From: Alphaproteobacteria bacterium
GTDB taxonomy: Bacteria > Pseudomonadota > Alphaproteobacteria > MED-G09
DNA length: 6,716 nucleotides
Direction: 5' to 3'
NCBI GenBank assembly: GCA_018658685.1
Contig: JABHUT010000123.1
Coordinates: forward strand, 1-6,716
Shown here: in pieces, positions 1-5,810 of the stretch
Layout: every line of letters begins with the position of its first letter
How positions within the stretch are numbered: position 1 is the stretch's first letter
The notes under the pieces: model-generated
Databases searched by the model: none
Told to the model about the DNA's origin: nothing
What the model saw: only the letters and a program-made list of their open reading frames with translations
Program-made: the position numbers and the translations under genes

Positions 1-429
1 ACCTCTAACAAATCTTGCCTCAAGTTCTTTAAATTTATAGGTTGATGTTGCTATCAAGGGTTGAAGTACAATTACTGTAAATAAACCAATTATCATTATT
101 AAGCTAACACCAGGAAATAAAAGCCGCCATATTGATATACCGCTTGCTCTTGCTATAATTAATTCTGAACGTCTAGCTAATACAAAAAAAGTACTTAAGG
201 ATGCAAAAAGAACGATAAATGGGAGTATTTCAAAAATCATCCCTGGTAGCTTTAAAAAAGCAAGTTTTAAGGCAAGTATTATATCACTATCATTTGATTT
301 AGAAATTCTTCGAGACAATTCTATAGAATCTATCAAGAAAATAAAACCTGATGAGATTAGAGTGCAAAAAATAAGAGAATTTAGAAGGCTTTTTGAGAAA
401 TAGAATGACAATATATTATTAATTTTCAT
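1..429 (-). CDS. lptG: LptG, LPS export ABC transporter permease (partial, C-terminus missing)
   Basis: The frame reads from an ATG at 429-427 down to base 1 with no stop, giving the first 143 residues; the rest lies beyond the left edge. LptG pairs with LptF as the inner-membrane permease of the LptB2FG transporter, which extracts LPS from the inner membrane and passes it to LptC/LptA. The fragment has three hydrophobic segments at about residues 13-34, 55-82 and 101-123. Between the second and third lies the family loop with RRSELIIARASG at about 86-97, the cytoplasmic coupling region that contacts the LptB ATPase. The tail KELEARFVRG matches the start of the periplasmic domain. The gene begins 3 bp after the lptF stop, so translation is probably coupled. 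Assignment to LptG rather than LptF rests on position downstream of a clear LptF and on the 'ARASG' loop. No C-terminal features can be judged. Confidence 0.9.
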   Translation of the reverse strand, partial: MKINNILSFYFSKSLLNSLIFCTLISSGFIFLIDSIELSRRISKSNDSDIILALKLAFLKLPGMIFEILPFIVLFASLSTFFVLARRSELIIARASGISIWRLLFPGVSLIMIIGLFTVIVLQPLIATSTYKFKELEARFVRG

Positions 430-432
430 AAT

Positions 433-1539
433 TTAATAATCTCCTACCTTCAAAGTATTTTTTTTGATTAGTATAACTGAAGATAATATTAATAATAACG
501 GGAGTATATAAAGTAATAAAATTGCTAATGTGTTACTTTGAGCTATAGATGCAATAAAAAAATCAAAAATTTGAAATATTAAGATACTACCAGTTAATTT
601 AATAATATTTTTATTCCTATCTCTTCTATCAAATTTTCCATTTATAAAAACTGAAAATGAAAAAATTATAAATGCGAGCGGGTGTATTATTTGAGCTAAC
701 TTATGATTACCTGCAGACTGTAATATTTTTTTTCTTGATTTTGCATATTCATCATCATCTTTAGGGAATAATAAATCGTTGATATATCTCTGACTTGAAT
801 CATAGTTAAAGTTATTATCTTGATTTAAAAAATCTGAAAATAGATATTCATTTTTTTCAAAACTAACTGTAGTCATTCCCGGTCCATCCAATGATAAATT
901 TCTGTATTGAATATTCCCATTTAGAAGAATTAATTTTGGTTTGTTGTTGTCATTAATCAAGTAACCTTTTTCTGCAGAGTAGGTAACAGTTGATGTTGGA
1001 TCTCTATTATCATGGACCAAAATTCCATCAATTGAGGTATTGTTATCTTTTTTATGGGCATAAACAGTAAGGCCTTTAGCCGGCATAGAAAACATTCCAT
1101 CCCTTACTAGCGTTCCCGATAAGTCGTGCCGGATTTCATGTATTTTAAATTTTGTATACCTCATTCCACTTGGACCTAAAAATAAAGAAAAAATTATCAG
1201 TAATACGGTAGCTGCTATACCAAAGATAAAAAATGGTTTAAAAAATCTCAATGGTTTCATTCCAGATGTCAGTAAAACAACCATTTCTTTATCAGATGAT
1301 AGAGTTTGAAGAGCAAAGGATGAGGCGGCAAAAACGCCAAGAGGAATAATTTGCGATATTATATTTGGAAGAACAGTTAGGGTTAATATAAAAAAAGACT
1401 TTAAGTCTGCGCCTCGCATAACAATCTCATCAAGCATTTTAAGGACTTGACTTAGCCACGCTAGTGAAAGCATTCCTATCAGAACCATAGTAAAAGCAAA
1501 CAAAATTTTACTAATTATATATTTATCAATATTTTTCAT
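433..1539 (-). CDS. lptF: LptF, LPS export ABC transporter permease
   Basis: This 368-residue inner-membrane protein is the LptG partner in the LptB2FG LPS extractor. Three N-terminal hydrophobic segments (about 12-32, 49-72, 98-122) are followed by a periplasmic beta-rich domain (about 130-270) and three C-terminal segments (about 282-301, 311-335, 338-362), the standard YjgP/YjgQ topology. The coupling loop SSDKEMVVLLTSGMKP is at about 81-96, and the family-like HKLAQIIHPLAF stretch at about 269-280 precedes TM4. I start at the ATG at 1539 because MKNIDKYIISK fits the usual LptF N-terminus. The frame can be extended eight codons to a TTG at 1563, but the best promoter would start transcription downstream of that TTG. 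No clear Shine-Dalgarno precedes the ATG. The gene is divergent from pepA and forms an operon with lptG. Length is ordinary for the family. Confidence 0.92.
   Translation of the reverse strand: MKNIDKYIISKILFAFTMVLIGMLSLAWLSQVLKMLDEIVMRGADLKSFFILTLTVLPNIISQIIPLGVFAASSFALQTLSSDKEMVVLLTSGMKPLRFFKPFFIFGIAATVLLIIFSLFLGPSGMRYTKFKIHEIRHDLSGTLVRDGMFSMPAKGLTVYAHKKDNNTSIDGILVHDNRDPTSTVTYSAEKGYLINDNNKPKLILLNGNIQYRNLSLDGPGMTTVSFEKNEYLFSDFLNQDNNFNYDSSQRYINDLLFPKDDDEYAKSRKKILQSAGNHKLAQIIHPLAFIIFSFSVFINGKFDRRDRNKNIIKLTGSILIFQIFDFFIASIAQSNTLAILLLYILPLLLILSSVILIKKNTLKVGDY
441..444 (-). promoter_or_regulatory. Shine-Dalgarno of lptG inside the end of lptF
   Basis: GGAG on the minus strand lies within the last codons of lptF, 11 bases before the lptG ATG at 429. 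The spacing is longer than ideal. Because the lptF stop (435-433) sits between the site and the start, ribosomes finishing lptF could reinitiate on lptG. Confidence 0.5.
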
Positions 1540-1545
1540 TTTATA

Positions 1546-1560
1546 TCGTATTATATACGA
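1546..1560. repeat. Short perfect inverted repeat at the lptF transcription start
   Basis: TCGTAT and ATACGA flank a 3-bp centre (TAT on the plus strand), giving 6-bp perfect arms that include CG pairs in a very AT-rich setting. The repeat lies just downstream of the predicted lptF -10 box and 7 bp before the lptF ATG. It could be an operator or a small leader hairpin, or chance. It also contains a minus-strand TATAAT (1555-1550) that could act as an alternative -10. Confidence 0.4.
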
Positions 1561-1563
1561 CAA

Positions 1564-1593
1564 ACTATACCCATATGCGATAAATAATGTTAA
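1564..1593 (-). promoter_or_regulatory. Predicted sigma-70 promoter of lptFG
   Basis: On the minus strand TTAACA (1593-1588, five of six matches to TTGACA) is followed after 18 bp by TATAGT (1569-1564, five of six matches to TATAAT). The expected transcription start near 1557 leaves a leader of about 18 bases before the ATG at 1539. This would exclude the upstream TTG at 1563 as a start codon. Prediction is by consensus only, and AT-rich DNA gives many false matches. Confidence 0.45.
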
Positions 1594-1597
1594 CAGA

Positions 1598-1606
1598 TGA
1601 TAAAAT
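1598..1606 (+). promoter_or_regulatory. Predicted extended -10 promoter of pepA-holC-ndk
   Basis: TGATAAAAT matches an extended -10 element (TGn followed by TAAAAT, five of six to TATAAT). No convincing -35 box is found 16-18 bp upstream, which extended -10 promoters can tolerate. The start point would fall near 1613, with a leader of about 14 bases that contains the pepA ribosome binding site. It sits back to back with the lptF promoter, so the two -35 regions overlap in the same 40 bp. Confidence 0.33.
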
Positions 1607-1616
1607 GATTAATTTT

Positions 1617-1620
1617 GGAG
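1617..1620 (+). promoter_or_regulatory. Shine-Dalgarno that sets the pepA start
   Basis: GGAG lies 6 bases before the ATG at 1627. The longer frame starting with TTG at 1615 would overlap this site and leave no ribosome binding site of its own, so the ATG at 1627 is preferred. Confidence 0.75.
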
Positions 1621-1626
1621 AAAACT

Positions 1627-3093
1627 ATGAAAGTAAGTTTTGTTAACAAACTGTCTGAAAAAAAAGAAACTTTGGTTATTGTGAGCGATAAAAGCTCAAT
1701 GCCAAAGATAGCCGGGTTAGGTCAGAAAACTTTAAATTCAATTAATTTAGCAATTAAGAATGAAAATTTTAAATTTAATAAACTTCAGACATTGGAAATT
1801 ATTTCTTCAGATAAGCTAGGTTACTCTAAAATTATTATCATTGGCCTAGGAGAAGATCCAAGTGTATCTTTAAGAGAATCAGACCTTATTGGGGGTAAGA
1901 TCACTCAGTTAAATTCTAAAACTAATAGTAACATAGATGTTTTAGTTTCAAAAAATATATCAAATGATGAATCAATGCTTAGAATTGGCTATGGATCAAT
2001 TCTGGCTACTTATAAATTTGATAAATATAAGTCAAAAAAGTCTAAAACAAATTTCTCTAAAACAATTAAATTGGTATCAAATAAAAATTCACGATCACTA
2101 TCCAAAAAATTTAATCATAACAAGTCTGTTGCACAAGGGGTTTTTCTTGCAAGGGATTTGGTAAATGAACCTAGTAATATTTTGAATCCTGAAGATTACG
2201 CAAAGCGAATAAAGGGCCTATCTAAATACGGTTTGAAAGTAGAGGTTTTGAATGAAGTAAAAATGAAAAAACTAGGAATGGACTCCTTGCTTGGTGTCGG
2301 TAGAGGTAGTCAATATGACAGTCAGCTAGTAATAATCAAATGGGATGGACTAAAAACTAAAAAAACTAAGCCATTATGTTTTGTAGGGAAGGGTGTTTGT
2401 TTTGACTCAGGTGGTATTTCATTAAAGCCTGGCAATAAAATGGAGGAAATGATTGGAGACATGGGTGGCTCGGCGGCAGTTGTGGGGCTTATGAAGTCTC
2501 TCGCCTTAAGAAAAGCAAAGGCCAATGTCGTAGGTATTGTCGGATTAGTAGAAAATATGCCAGATGGAACTGCTCAGAAACCTGGCGACATTGTCAATAC
2601 TATGTCTGGTCAAACAATCGAAATTCAAAATACTGATGCGGAAGGACGTTTAGTTCTTGCTGATGCCTTATGGTATGCTCAAGATAGATTTAAACCAGAA
2701 TTTATGATCGATTTAGCAACTTTAACGGGTGCTATCGTAATGTCTCTTGGTAATAAAATGGCTGGCATATTCAGTAATAATGATAGTCTTTCTGATAAGC
2801 TTTTTATTGCAGGTGAGGAGTCTGGTGATTTAGTTTGGAGGCTCCCACTGTCAAGCTCTTATGATAAAATGATTAATTCTCAATTCGCTGATATGAAGAA
2901 TATTGGAATGGGAGGAGCCGGATCAATAACAGCCGCTCAGTTTTTAAAAAGATTTGTCAATAAAGTTCCGTGGGTTCATGTCGATATAGCCGGTACGGCA
3001 ACAGGAATGGAGAAAAATTCTATTAATACGAGTTGGGCAACTGGTTTTGGAGTTCATCTTTTAGATACACTTGTTTCAAAATTTTATGAGTAA
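1627..3093 (+). CDS. pepA: PepA, leucyl aminopeptidase (peptidase family M17)
   Basis: This 488-residue cytosolic, di-metal aminopeptidase removes N-terminal residues, typically leucine, from peptides; family members form hexamers. The N-terminal domain (about 1-160) is variable and lysine-rich near its end (YKSKKSK at 134-140). The catalytic C-terminal domain is complete. With numbering 15 less than E. coli PepA, the metal ligands are K255, D260, D278, D337 and E339, and the catalytic residues are K267 and R341. The M17 signature NTDAEGRL is at 335-342, and GKGVCFDSGGISLKPG is at 254-269. The start at ATG 1627 is set by GGAG six bases upstream. It leads a probable operon with holC and ndk and faces lptF. 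E. coli PepA also binds DNA as a regulator and recombination cofactor; nothing in this sequence shows whether this one does. Length is normal. Confidence 0.97.
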   Translation: MKVSFVNKLSEKKETLVIVSDKSSMPKIAGLGQKTLNSINLAIKNENFKFNKLQTLEIISSDKLGYSKIIIIGLGEDPSVSLRESDLIGGKITQLNSKTNSNIDVLVSKNISNDESMLRIGYGSILATYKFDKYKSKKSKTNFSKTIKLVSNKNSRSLSKKFNHNKSVAQGVFLARDLVNEPSNILNPEDYAKRIKGLSKYGLKVEVLNEVKMKKLGMDSLLGVGRGSQYDSQLVIIKWDGLKTKKTKPLCFVGKGVCFDSGGISLKPGNKMEEMIGDMGGSAAVVGLMKSLALRKAKANVVGIVGLVENMPDGTAQKPGDIVNTMSGQTIEIQNTDAEGRLVLADALWYAQDRFKPEFMIDLATLTGAIVMSLGNKMAGIFSNNDSLSDKLFIAGEESGDLVWRLPLSSSYDKMINSQFADMKNIGMGGAGSITAAQFLKRFVNKVPWVHVDIAGTATGMEKNSINTSWATGFGVHLLDTLVSKFYE

Positions 3094-3096
3094 AGA

Positions 3097-3546
3097 TTGA
3101 CTGAAATTTTTTTCTATAAATTAAAAAACTTAAGTATTGAATTATTTTTAATTTCGCTAATAGAAAAATCAATCTCTAAAAATTGGAATTCTTTAGTGCT
3201 TTTGGACAATATTGAGAGGATGGAAGAAATTAATGACTTGATGTGGACTTTTAATGATACCTCTTTCATACCACATGGTAGCCAGAGTGACTTAAACCCT
3301 GATAAACATAATGTTTATTTAACCTGTAATGAAGAAAATCTTAATAATTCAAATATTATTTTTTCTATTGATGGGATCATTATAAATCAACCAGATAATT
3401 GGAAAAGGTGTATTTATATTTTTAATGAGCAAAATCTGAAGGTTACTGATGAGTTAGAATCATATAAACGAGGAATCGAAGATTTAAACTATGACTTAAA
3501 ATCTTTTGAGCAAGATAATAATGGAAAATGGATTAGCAATAATTAA
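3097..3546 (+). CDS. holC: HolC, DNA polymerase III chi subunit
   Basis: The 149-residue product fits chi, the clamp-loader accessory subunit that links the replicase to single-strand binding protein. E. coli chi is of similar length. The N-terminus MTEIFFYKL and a central LMWTFNDTSFIPHG (48-61) followed by HNVYLT (71-76) match the alphaproteobacterial pattern of L-W-T-Y-D-SF-LPHG and QPVLLT. The C-terminus keeps DNNGKW near 140-145. The protein is otherwise diverged and rich in Asn, Asp and Ile. The start is a TTG 3 bp after the pepA stop, with a weak GAG six bases upstream formed by the last pepA codon. No ATG occurs before residue 42, so the TTG is the natural start, and coupling to pepA is likely. 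The pepA-holC pairing is also found in E. coli, which strengthens the call. No psi (HolD) gene is visible here. Confidence 0.87.
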   Translation: MTEIFFYKLKNLSIELFLISLIEKSISKNWNSLVLLDNIERMEEINDLMWTFNDTSFIPHGSQSDLNPDKHNVYLTCNEENLNNSNIIFSIDGIIINQPDNWKRCIYIFNEQNLKVTDELESYKRGIEDLNYDLKSFEQDNNGKWISNN

Positions 3547-3551
3547 AGGAG
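3545..3551 (+). promoter_or_regulatory. Strong Shine-Dalgarno of ndk overlapping the holC stop
   Basis: AAAGGAG lies 6 bases before the ndk ATG and shares its first two bases with the holC TAA. It is the best ribosome binding site in the window, consistent with higher translation of ndk than of holC from the same message. Confidence 0.75.
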
Positions 3552-3557
3552 AATATT

Positions 3558-3980
3558 ATGACGTTACAAAGAACTCTATCAATAATTAAACCTGATGCAA
3601 CTAAGAGAAATATTACAGGAAAAATCATTCAAAAGTTTGAAGATGGCGGCTTGTTTGTTGTTGCTCAAAGACGGATACTATTAACTCAGGATCAGGCTGA
3701 AGACTTTTATTCTGTCCATAAAGAAAGACCATTTTATAATGATTTGGTAAACTTTATGACTTCCGGACCAGTTGTTGTGCAAGTTCTTGAAGGAGAAAAT
3801 GCGATCCAAAGAAATAGAGATATTATGGGCGCAACCAATCCTAAGGAAGCTGAGAAAGGAACAATTCGAGCAGACTATGCACTAAATATTGAAGCCAACT
3901 CGGTACATGGATCGGATTCTGAAGAAAATGCCGCTATAGAGATTGCTTTTTTCTTTGATGAAGGCGAAATTAATTCATAG
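3558..3980 (+). CDS. ndk: Ndk, nucleoside diphosphate kinase
   Basis: This 140-residue cytosolic enzyme transfers the gamma phosphate of ATP to other (deoxy)nucleoside diphosphates by a phosphohistidine ping-pong mechanism. The family fold is complete: RTLSIIKPDATKRN at 5-18 with the conserved K11, R87 in the central RNRDIMG stretch, R104 in GTIRADYA, and the active-site histidine H117 in NSVHGSDS with N114 before it. Length matches the usual 140-143 residues. The start is set by AAAGGAG six bases upstream, and the gene lies 11 bp after holC, so it is the likely last gene of the pepA operon. It converges on purN with 2 bp between stop codons. Placing it with a replication protein and purine genes fits nucleotide supply for DNA synthesis, though that link is inferred. 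Confidence 0.98.
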   Translation: MTLQRTLSIIKPDATKRNITGKIIQKFEDGGLFVVAQRRILLTQDQAEDFYSVHKERPFYNDLVNFMTSGPVVVQVLEGENAIQRNRDIMGATNPKEAEKGTIRADYALNIEANSVHGSDSEENAAIEIAFFFDEGEINS

Positions 3981-3990
3981 AATTAAATTT
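3968..3990. terminator. Weak candidate bidirectional terminator between ndk and purN
   Basis: TTAATTC (3970-3976) and GAATTAA (3980-3986) form a perfect 7-bp stem around an ATA loop; beyond a single A/A mismatch, further A-T pairs extend it. The hairpin contains both stop codons: TAG of ndk at 3978-3980 and the complement of the purN TAA at 3983-3985. It has one G-C pair, followed by four T on the plus strand and only three on the minus strand, so it is too weak for a confident intrinsic terminator. No better terminator is visible at this convergent junction. Confidence 0.28.
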
Positions 3991-4618
3991 TGAAATCTTC
4001 CAACTTTTTTATTGCTTCTTCTTTATAGTTAATTTTATCAAGATTAACTTTTATTAAATCTTCAGCGAACAAATGAAGACAAACAGGGTATAGTCTGTGT
4101 TCAAGCTCAAGAACTTTTGCTGCTAGTAATTTTTCGTTATCACTTTGGTTTACTGAAGTAACTGCTTGACCAATTATCGGACCCTCATCAACTCCAGATC
4201 TAACCATATGAACTGTGCAGCCTGCAAACTTAACACCTGCTTCTATTGCTTTTTTATGAGTATTCAAACCTTTGAATGAAGGTAAAAGAGACGGATGAAC
4301 ATTTAGGTGTTTATTAAACCATTTATTTACAAAATCATCGCTATGTATTCGCATAAAACCAGCATTACATATAAATTCTATATCGTGATCTAGTAAGACC
4401 TTATTTACCTGATTATCAAATTCAATTCTATTTTCGTAACTATTATGGTCGATTGATACTATTTTTATTCCTTTCGATTTAGCATACTTTAAACCTTCTG
4501 CATCAGGATTATTTGAGAAGACTAGTTCAATAGAGGCTTTGCTATCTTTATTTTCACAAGATTCTATTAATTTCATCATATTAGAGCCAAAACCTGATAT
4601 TAAAATCCCAACTCTCAT
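3983..4618 (-). CDS. purN: PurN, phosphoribosylglycinamide formyltransferase (10-formyl-THF dependent)
   Basis: This 211-residue cytosolic enzyme formylates GAR to FGAR with 10-formyltetrahydrofolate in de novo purine synthesis. The N-terminal Rossmann-like half opens with VGILISGFGSNM (3-14), the phosphate-binding loop. The active site is intact: N106 and H108 in HLNVHPSLLPSFKG, and D144 in SGVDEGPIIGQ, at the same numbers as E. coli PurN. Length equals the usual 210-215 residues, so it is a free-standing GART rather than a fused form. The ATG at 4618 is 6 bp after the purM stop, with GGGA about 8-11 bases upstream inside the purM end, so it is co-transcribed and probably coupled. purM-purN pairing is common in proteobacteria and supplies two purine-pathway steps from one message. 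Confidence 0.97.
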   Translation of the reverse strand: MRVGILISGFGSNMMKLIESCENKDSKASIELVFSNNPDAEGLKYAKSKGIKIVSIDHNSYENRIEFDNQVNKVLLDHDIEFICNAGFMRIHSDDFVNKWFNKHLNVHPSLLPSFKGLNTHKKAIEAGVKFAGCTVHMVRSGVDEGPIIGQAVTSVNQSDNEKLLAAKVLELEHRLYPVCLHLFAEDLIKVNLDKINYKEEAIKKLEDFKI

Positions 4619-4624
4619 TTTTAT

Positions 4625-5713
4625 TTAATCCCTTTTGTAAGTAATTCCAGAGTTATTTTTTTTATTATTAGTAATTTCACCAATTACGAAGTGATTTTCA
4701 TTAATCTTATTAAGATAGCTTGATATATTCTTAGCATTACTAGGGTCGACAATTACAATTAAACCAATTCCACAATTTAAGGTTTTTAAAATTTCATCTT
4801 CATCTATATTGCCTAAGCTTTTTAGCCAATTAAATATTTCAGGTCTATCCCAGGAAGATAAATTAATTTCAGCATTAATTGATGTGTTAGGAAAAACCCT
4901 AGGAAGATTTTCTGTAATTCCACCTCCTGTAATATGAGAAATAGCTTTTATTCCCTCAATATTTTTCAATAAATCTAAAATTAATTTCACGTATATTCTT
5001 GTAGGTTCTAAAAGTACTTCAGATATCGTTTTTTTACTATCATTTGGCATAGGAAGAGATGTTTTTATATTTTTTTGTTTAATAATATTTCTTACTAGTG
5101 AATAGCCATTTGAATGAAGCCCATTTGACGGAAATCCAATTACAATATCACCTTCTTGTATATTTTTACTTGGAAGTAATAAATCTCGTTCAACTATTCC
5201 AACCGAAAAACCCGCTAAATCAAAATGTTTTTTTTCATAGAGTCCAGGCATTTCAGCGGTTTCTCCACCAATTAAGGCGCAATTTGATTGAATACATCCT
5301 TCTGCTATACTTTTTATTATTCTCTCTGCAACTTCATTTGAGAGTATACCTGTAGCAAAATAATCTAAAAAATAAAGTGGCTCAGCACCCTGAACAATTA
5401 GGTCGTTAACACACATTGCTACAAGATCTATACCAATATTATCATAAAAATTATGATCAATAGCTAAAAGTAGTTTTGTTCCAACACCATCTGTTGATGA
5501 AACAAGGAGGGGATCTTTATAGTTACAATAAGAAAGGTCAAAAATTCCACCAAAACCTCCAATCTTTGTGTCTGCACCAGGTCTTTGTGTTTTTTTAACA
5601 ATAGGTTTAATATTTTCAATTAGATCATTGGCTTTTTCTATATCAACTCCAGAAGAGGAGTAGGTAATTTTTTCTCCTTTATTGTGTTTCTTGTTTATTT
5701 TTTCTTCTGACAA
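4625..5713 (-). CDS. purM: PurM, phosphoribosylformylglycinamidine cyclo-ligase (AIR synthetase)
   Basis: This 362-residue cytosolic enzyme closes FGAM to AIR with ATP in de novo purine synthesis. The family motifs occur in order: YSSSGVDIEKAN (18-29), IGGFGGIFDL (51-60), STDGVGTK (73-80), MCVNDLIVQGAEP (100-112), IGGETAEMPGLYE (148-160), GLHSNGYSLVR (198-208), HITGGGITENLPR (260-272) and NCGIGL (313-318). The start is TTG at 5713, supported by AGAGGT seven bases upstream; there is no ATG before residue 99. The protein is about 17 residues longer than E. coli PurM (345), mainly through a charged, lysine-rich N-terminal lead of about 15 residues. It is the first gene of the purM-purN unit and is divergent from the PgsA-like gene. 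No purine riboswitch is seen in the short leader. Confidence 0.97.
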   Translation of the reverse strand: MSEEKINKKHNKGEKITYSSSGVDIEKANDLIENIKPIVKKTQRPGADTKIGGFGGIFDLSYCNYKDPLLVSSTDGVGTKLLLAIDHNFYDNIGIDLVAMCVNDLIVQGAEPLYFLDYFATGILSNEVAERIIKSIAEGCIQSNCALIGGETAEMPGLYEKKHFDLAGFSVGIVERDLLLPSKNIQEGDIVIGFPSNGLHSNGYSLVRNIIKQKNIKTSLPMPNDSKKTISEVLLEPTRIYVKLILDLLKNIEGIKAISHITGGGITENLPRVFPNTSINAEINLSSWDRPEIFNWLKSLGNIDEDEILKTLNCGIGLIVIVDPSNAKNISSYLNKINENHFVIGEITNNKKNNSGITYKRD

Positions 5714-5719
5714 TTTTTG

Positions 5720-5725
5720 ACCTCT
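5720..5725 (-). promoter_or_regulatory. Shine-Dalgarno supporting the TTG start of purM
   Basis: AGAGGT on the minus strand lies 7 bases before the TTG at 5713. It is the only good ribosome binding site near the 5' end of the frame, which decides for the TTG start. Confidence 0.65.
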
Positions 5726-5760
5726 AAGTTAAAATAATATTAATCACAATAAACTCTTTT

Positions 5761-5768
5761 ATTATAAT
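5761..5768. promoter_or_regulatory. Candidate shared divergent -10 between purM and the PgsA-like gene
   Basis: ATTATAAT is its own reverse complement, so it gives a perfect TATAAT on both strands near the centre of the 97-bp gap 5714-5810. Leaders would be about 40 bases in each direction. No good -35 box is found at 16-18 bp on either side (best plus-strand match TTAATC, three of six). The rest of the gap is almost all A and T, with AAGGA at 5799-5803 as the Shine-Dalgarno for the gene at 5811. Low confidence because AT-rich DNA produces such boxes by chance. Confidence 0.3.
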
Positions 5769-5810
5769 TAAATAAATATATCATCATTATTTTCCTTTAA
5801 GGATAATTAA

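Noticed and set aside
726..733. Run of eight T in lptF (and a similar run near 458-465) as possible phase-variation or slippage tracts
   Set aside because: Runs of this length are expected in DNA this AT-rich, both frames are intact, and nothing suggests switching of an essential LPS-export gene.
1540..1563. Eight-codon N-terminal extension of LptF to a TTG at 1563
   Set aside because: The extension precedes the normal family start, has no ribosome site, and would be upstream of the predicted transcription start.
1615..1626. Four-codon extension of PepA to a TTG at 1615
   Set aside because: Its codons are the Shine-Dalgarno of the ATG at 1627 and it has no ribosome site of its own.
2026..2048. 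Lysine-rich stretch in PepA as a possible DNA-binding or nuclear-signal-like insert
   Set aside because: A basic Y-x-F-D-x-Y-K-x-K segment at the end of the N-terminal domain is ordinary for family M17.
1964..2164. 66-codon plus-strand open frame inside pepA
   Set aside because: It overlaps the well-supported pepA frame completely, has no ribosome site or recognisable domain, and is a shadow of the coding sequence.
2322..2525. 67-codon minus-strand open frame opposite the pepA active-site region
   Set aside because: It is antisense to the most conserved part of pepA, and its openness follows from pepA codon use; no family resemblance.
5098..5355. 85-codon plus-strand open frame antisense to purM
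   Set aside because: It lies entirely opposite purM coding sequence, is low in complexity (Leu, Phe, Gln, His) and has no promoter or ribosome site of note.
5740..5752. TTAATCACAATAA upstream of purM as a CRP/FNR-type site
   Set aside because: Only one half-site-like TGTGA/TCACA is present and no symmetrical partner is found at the proper spacing.
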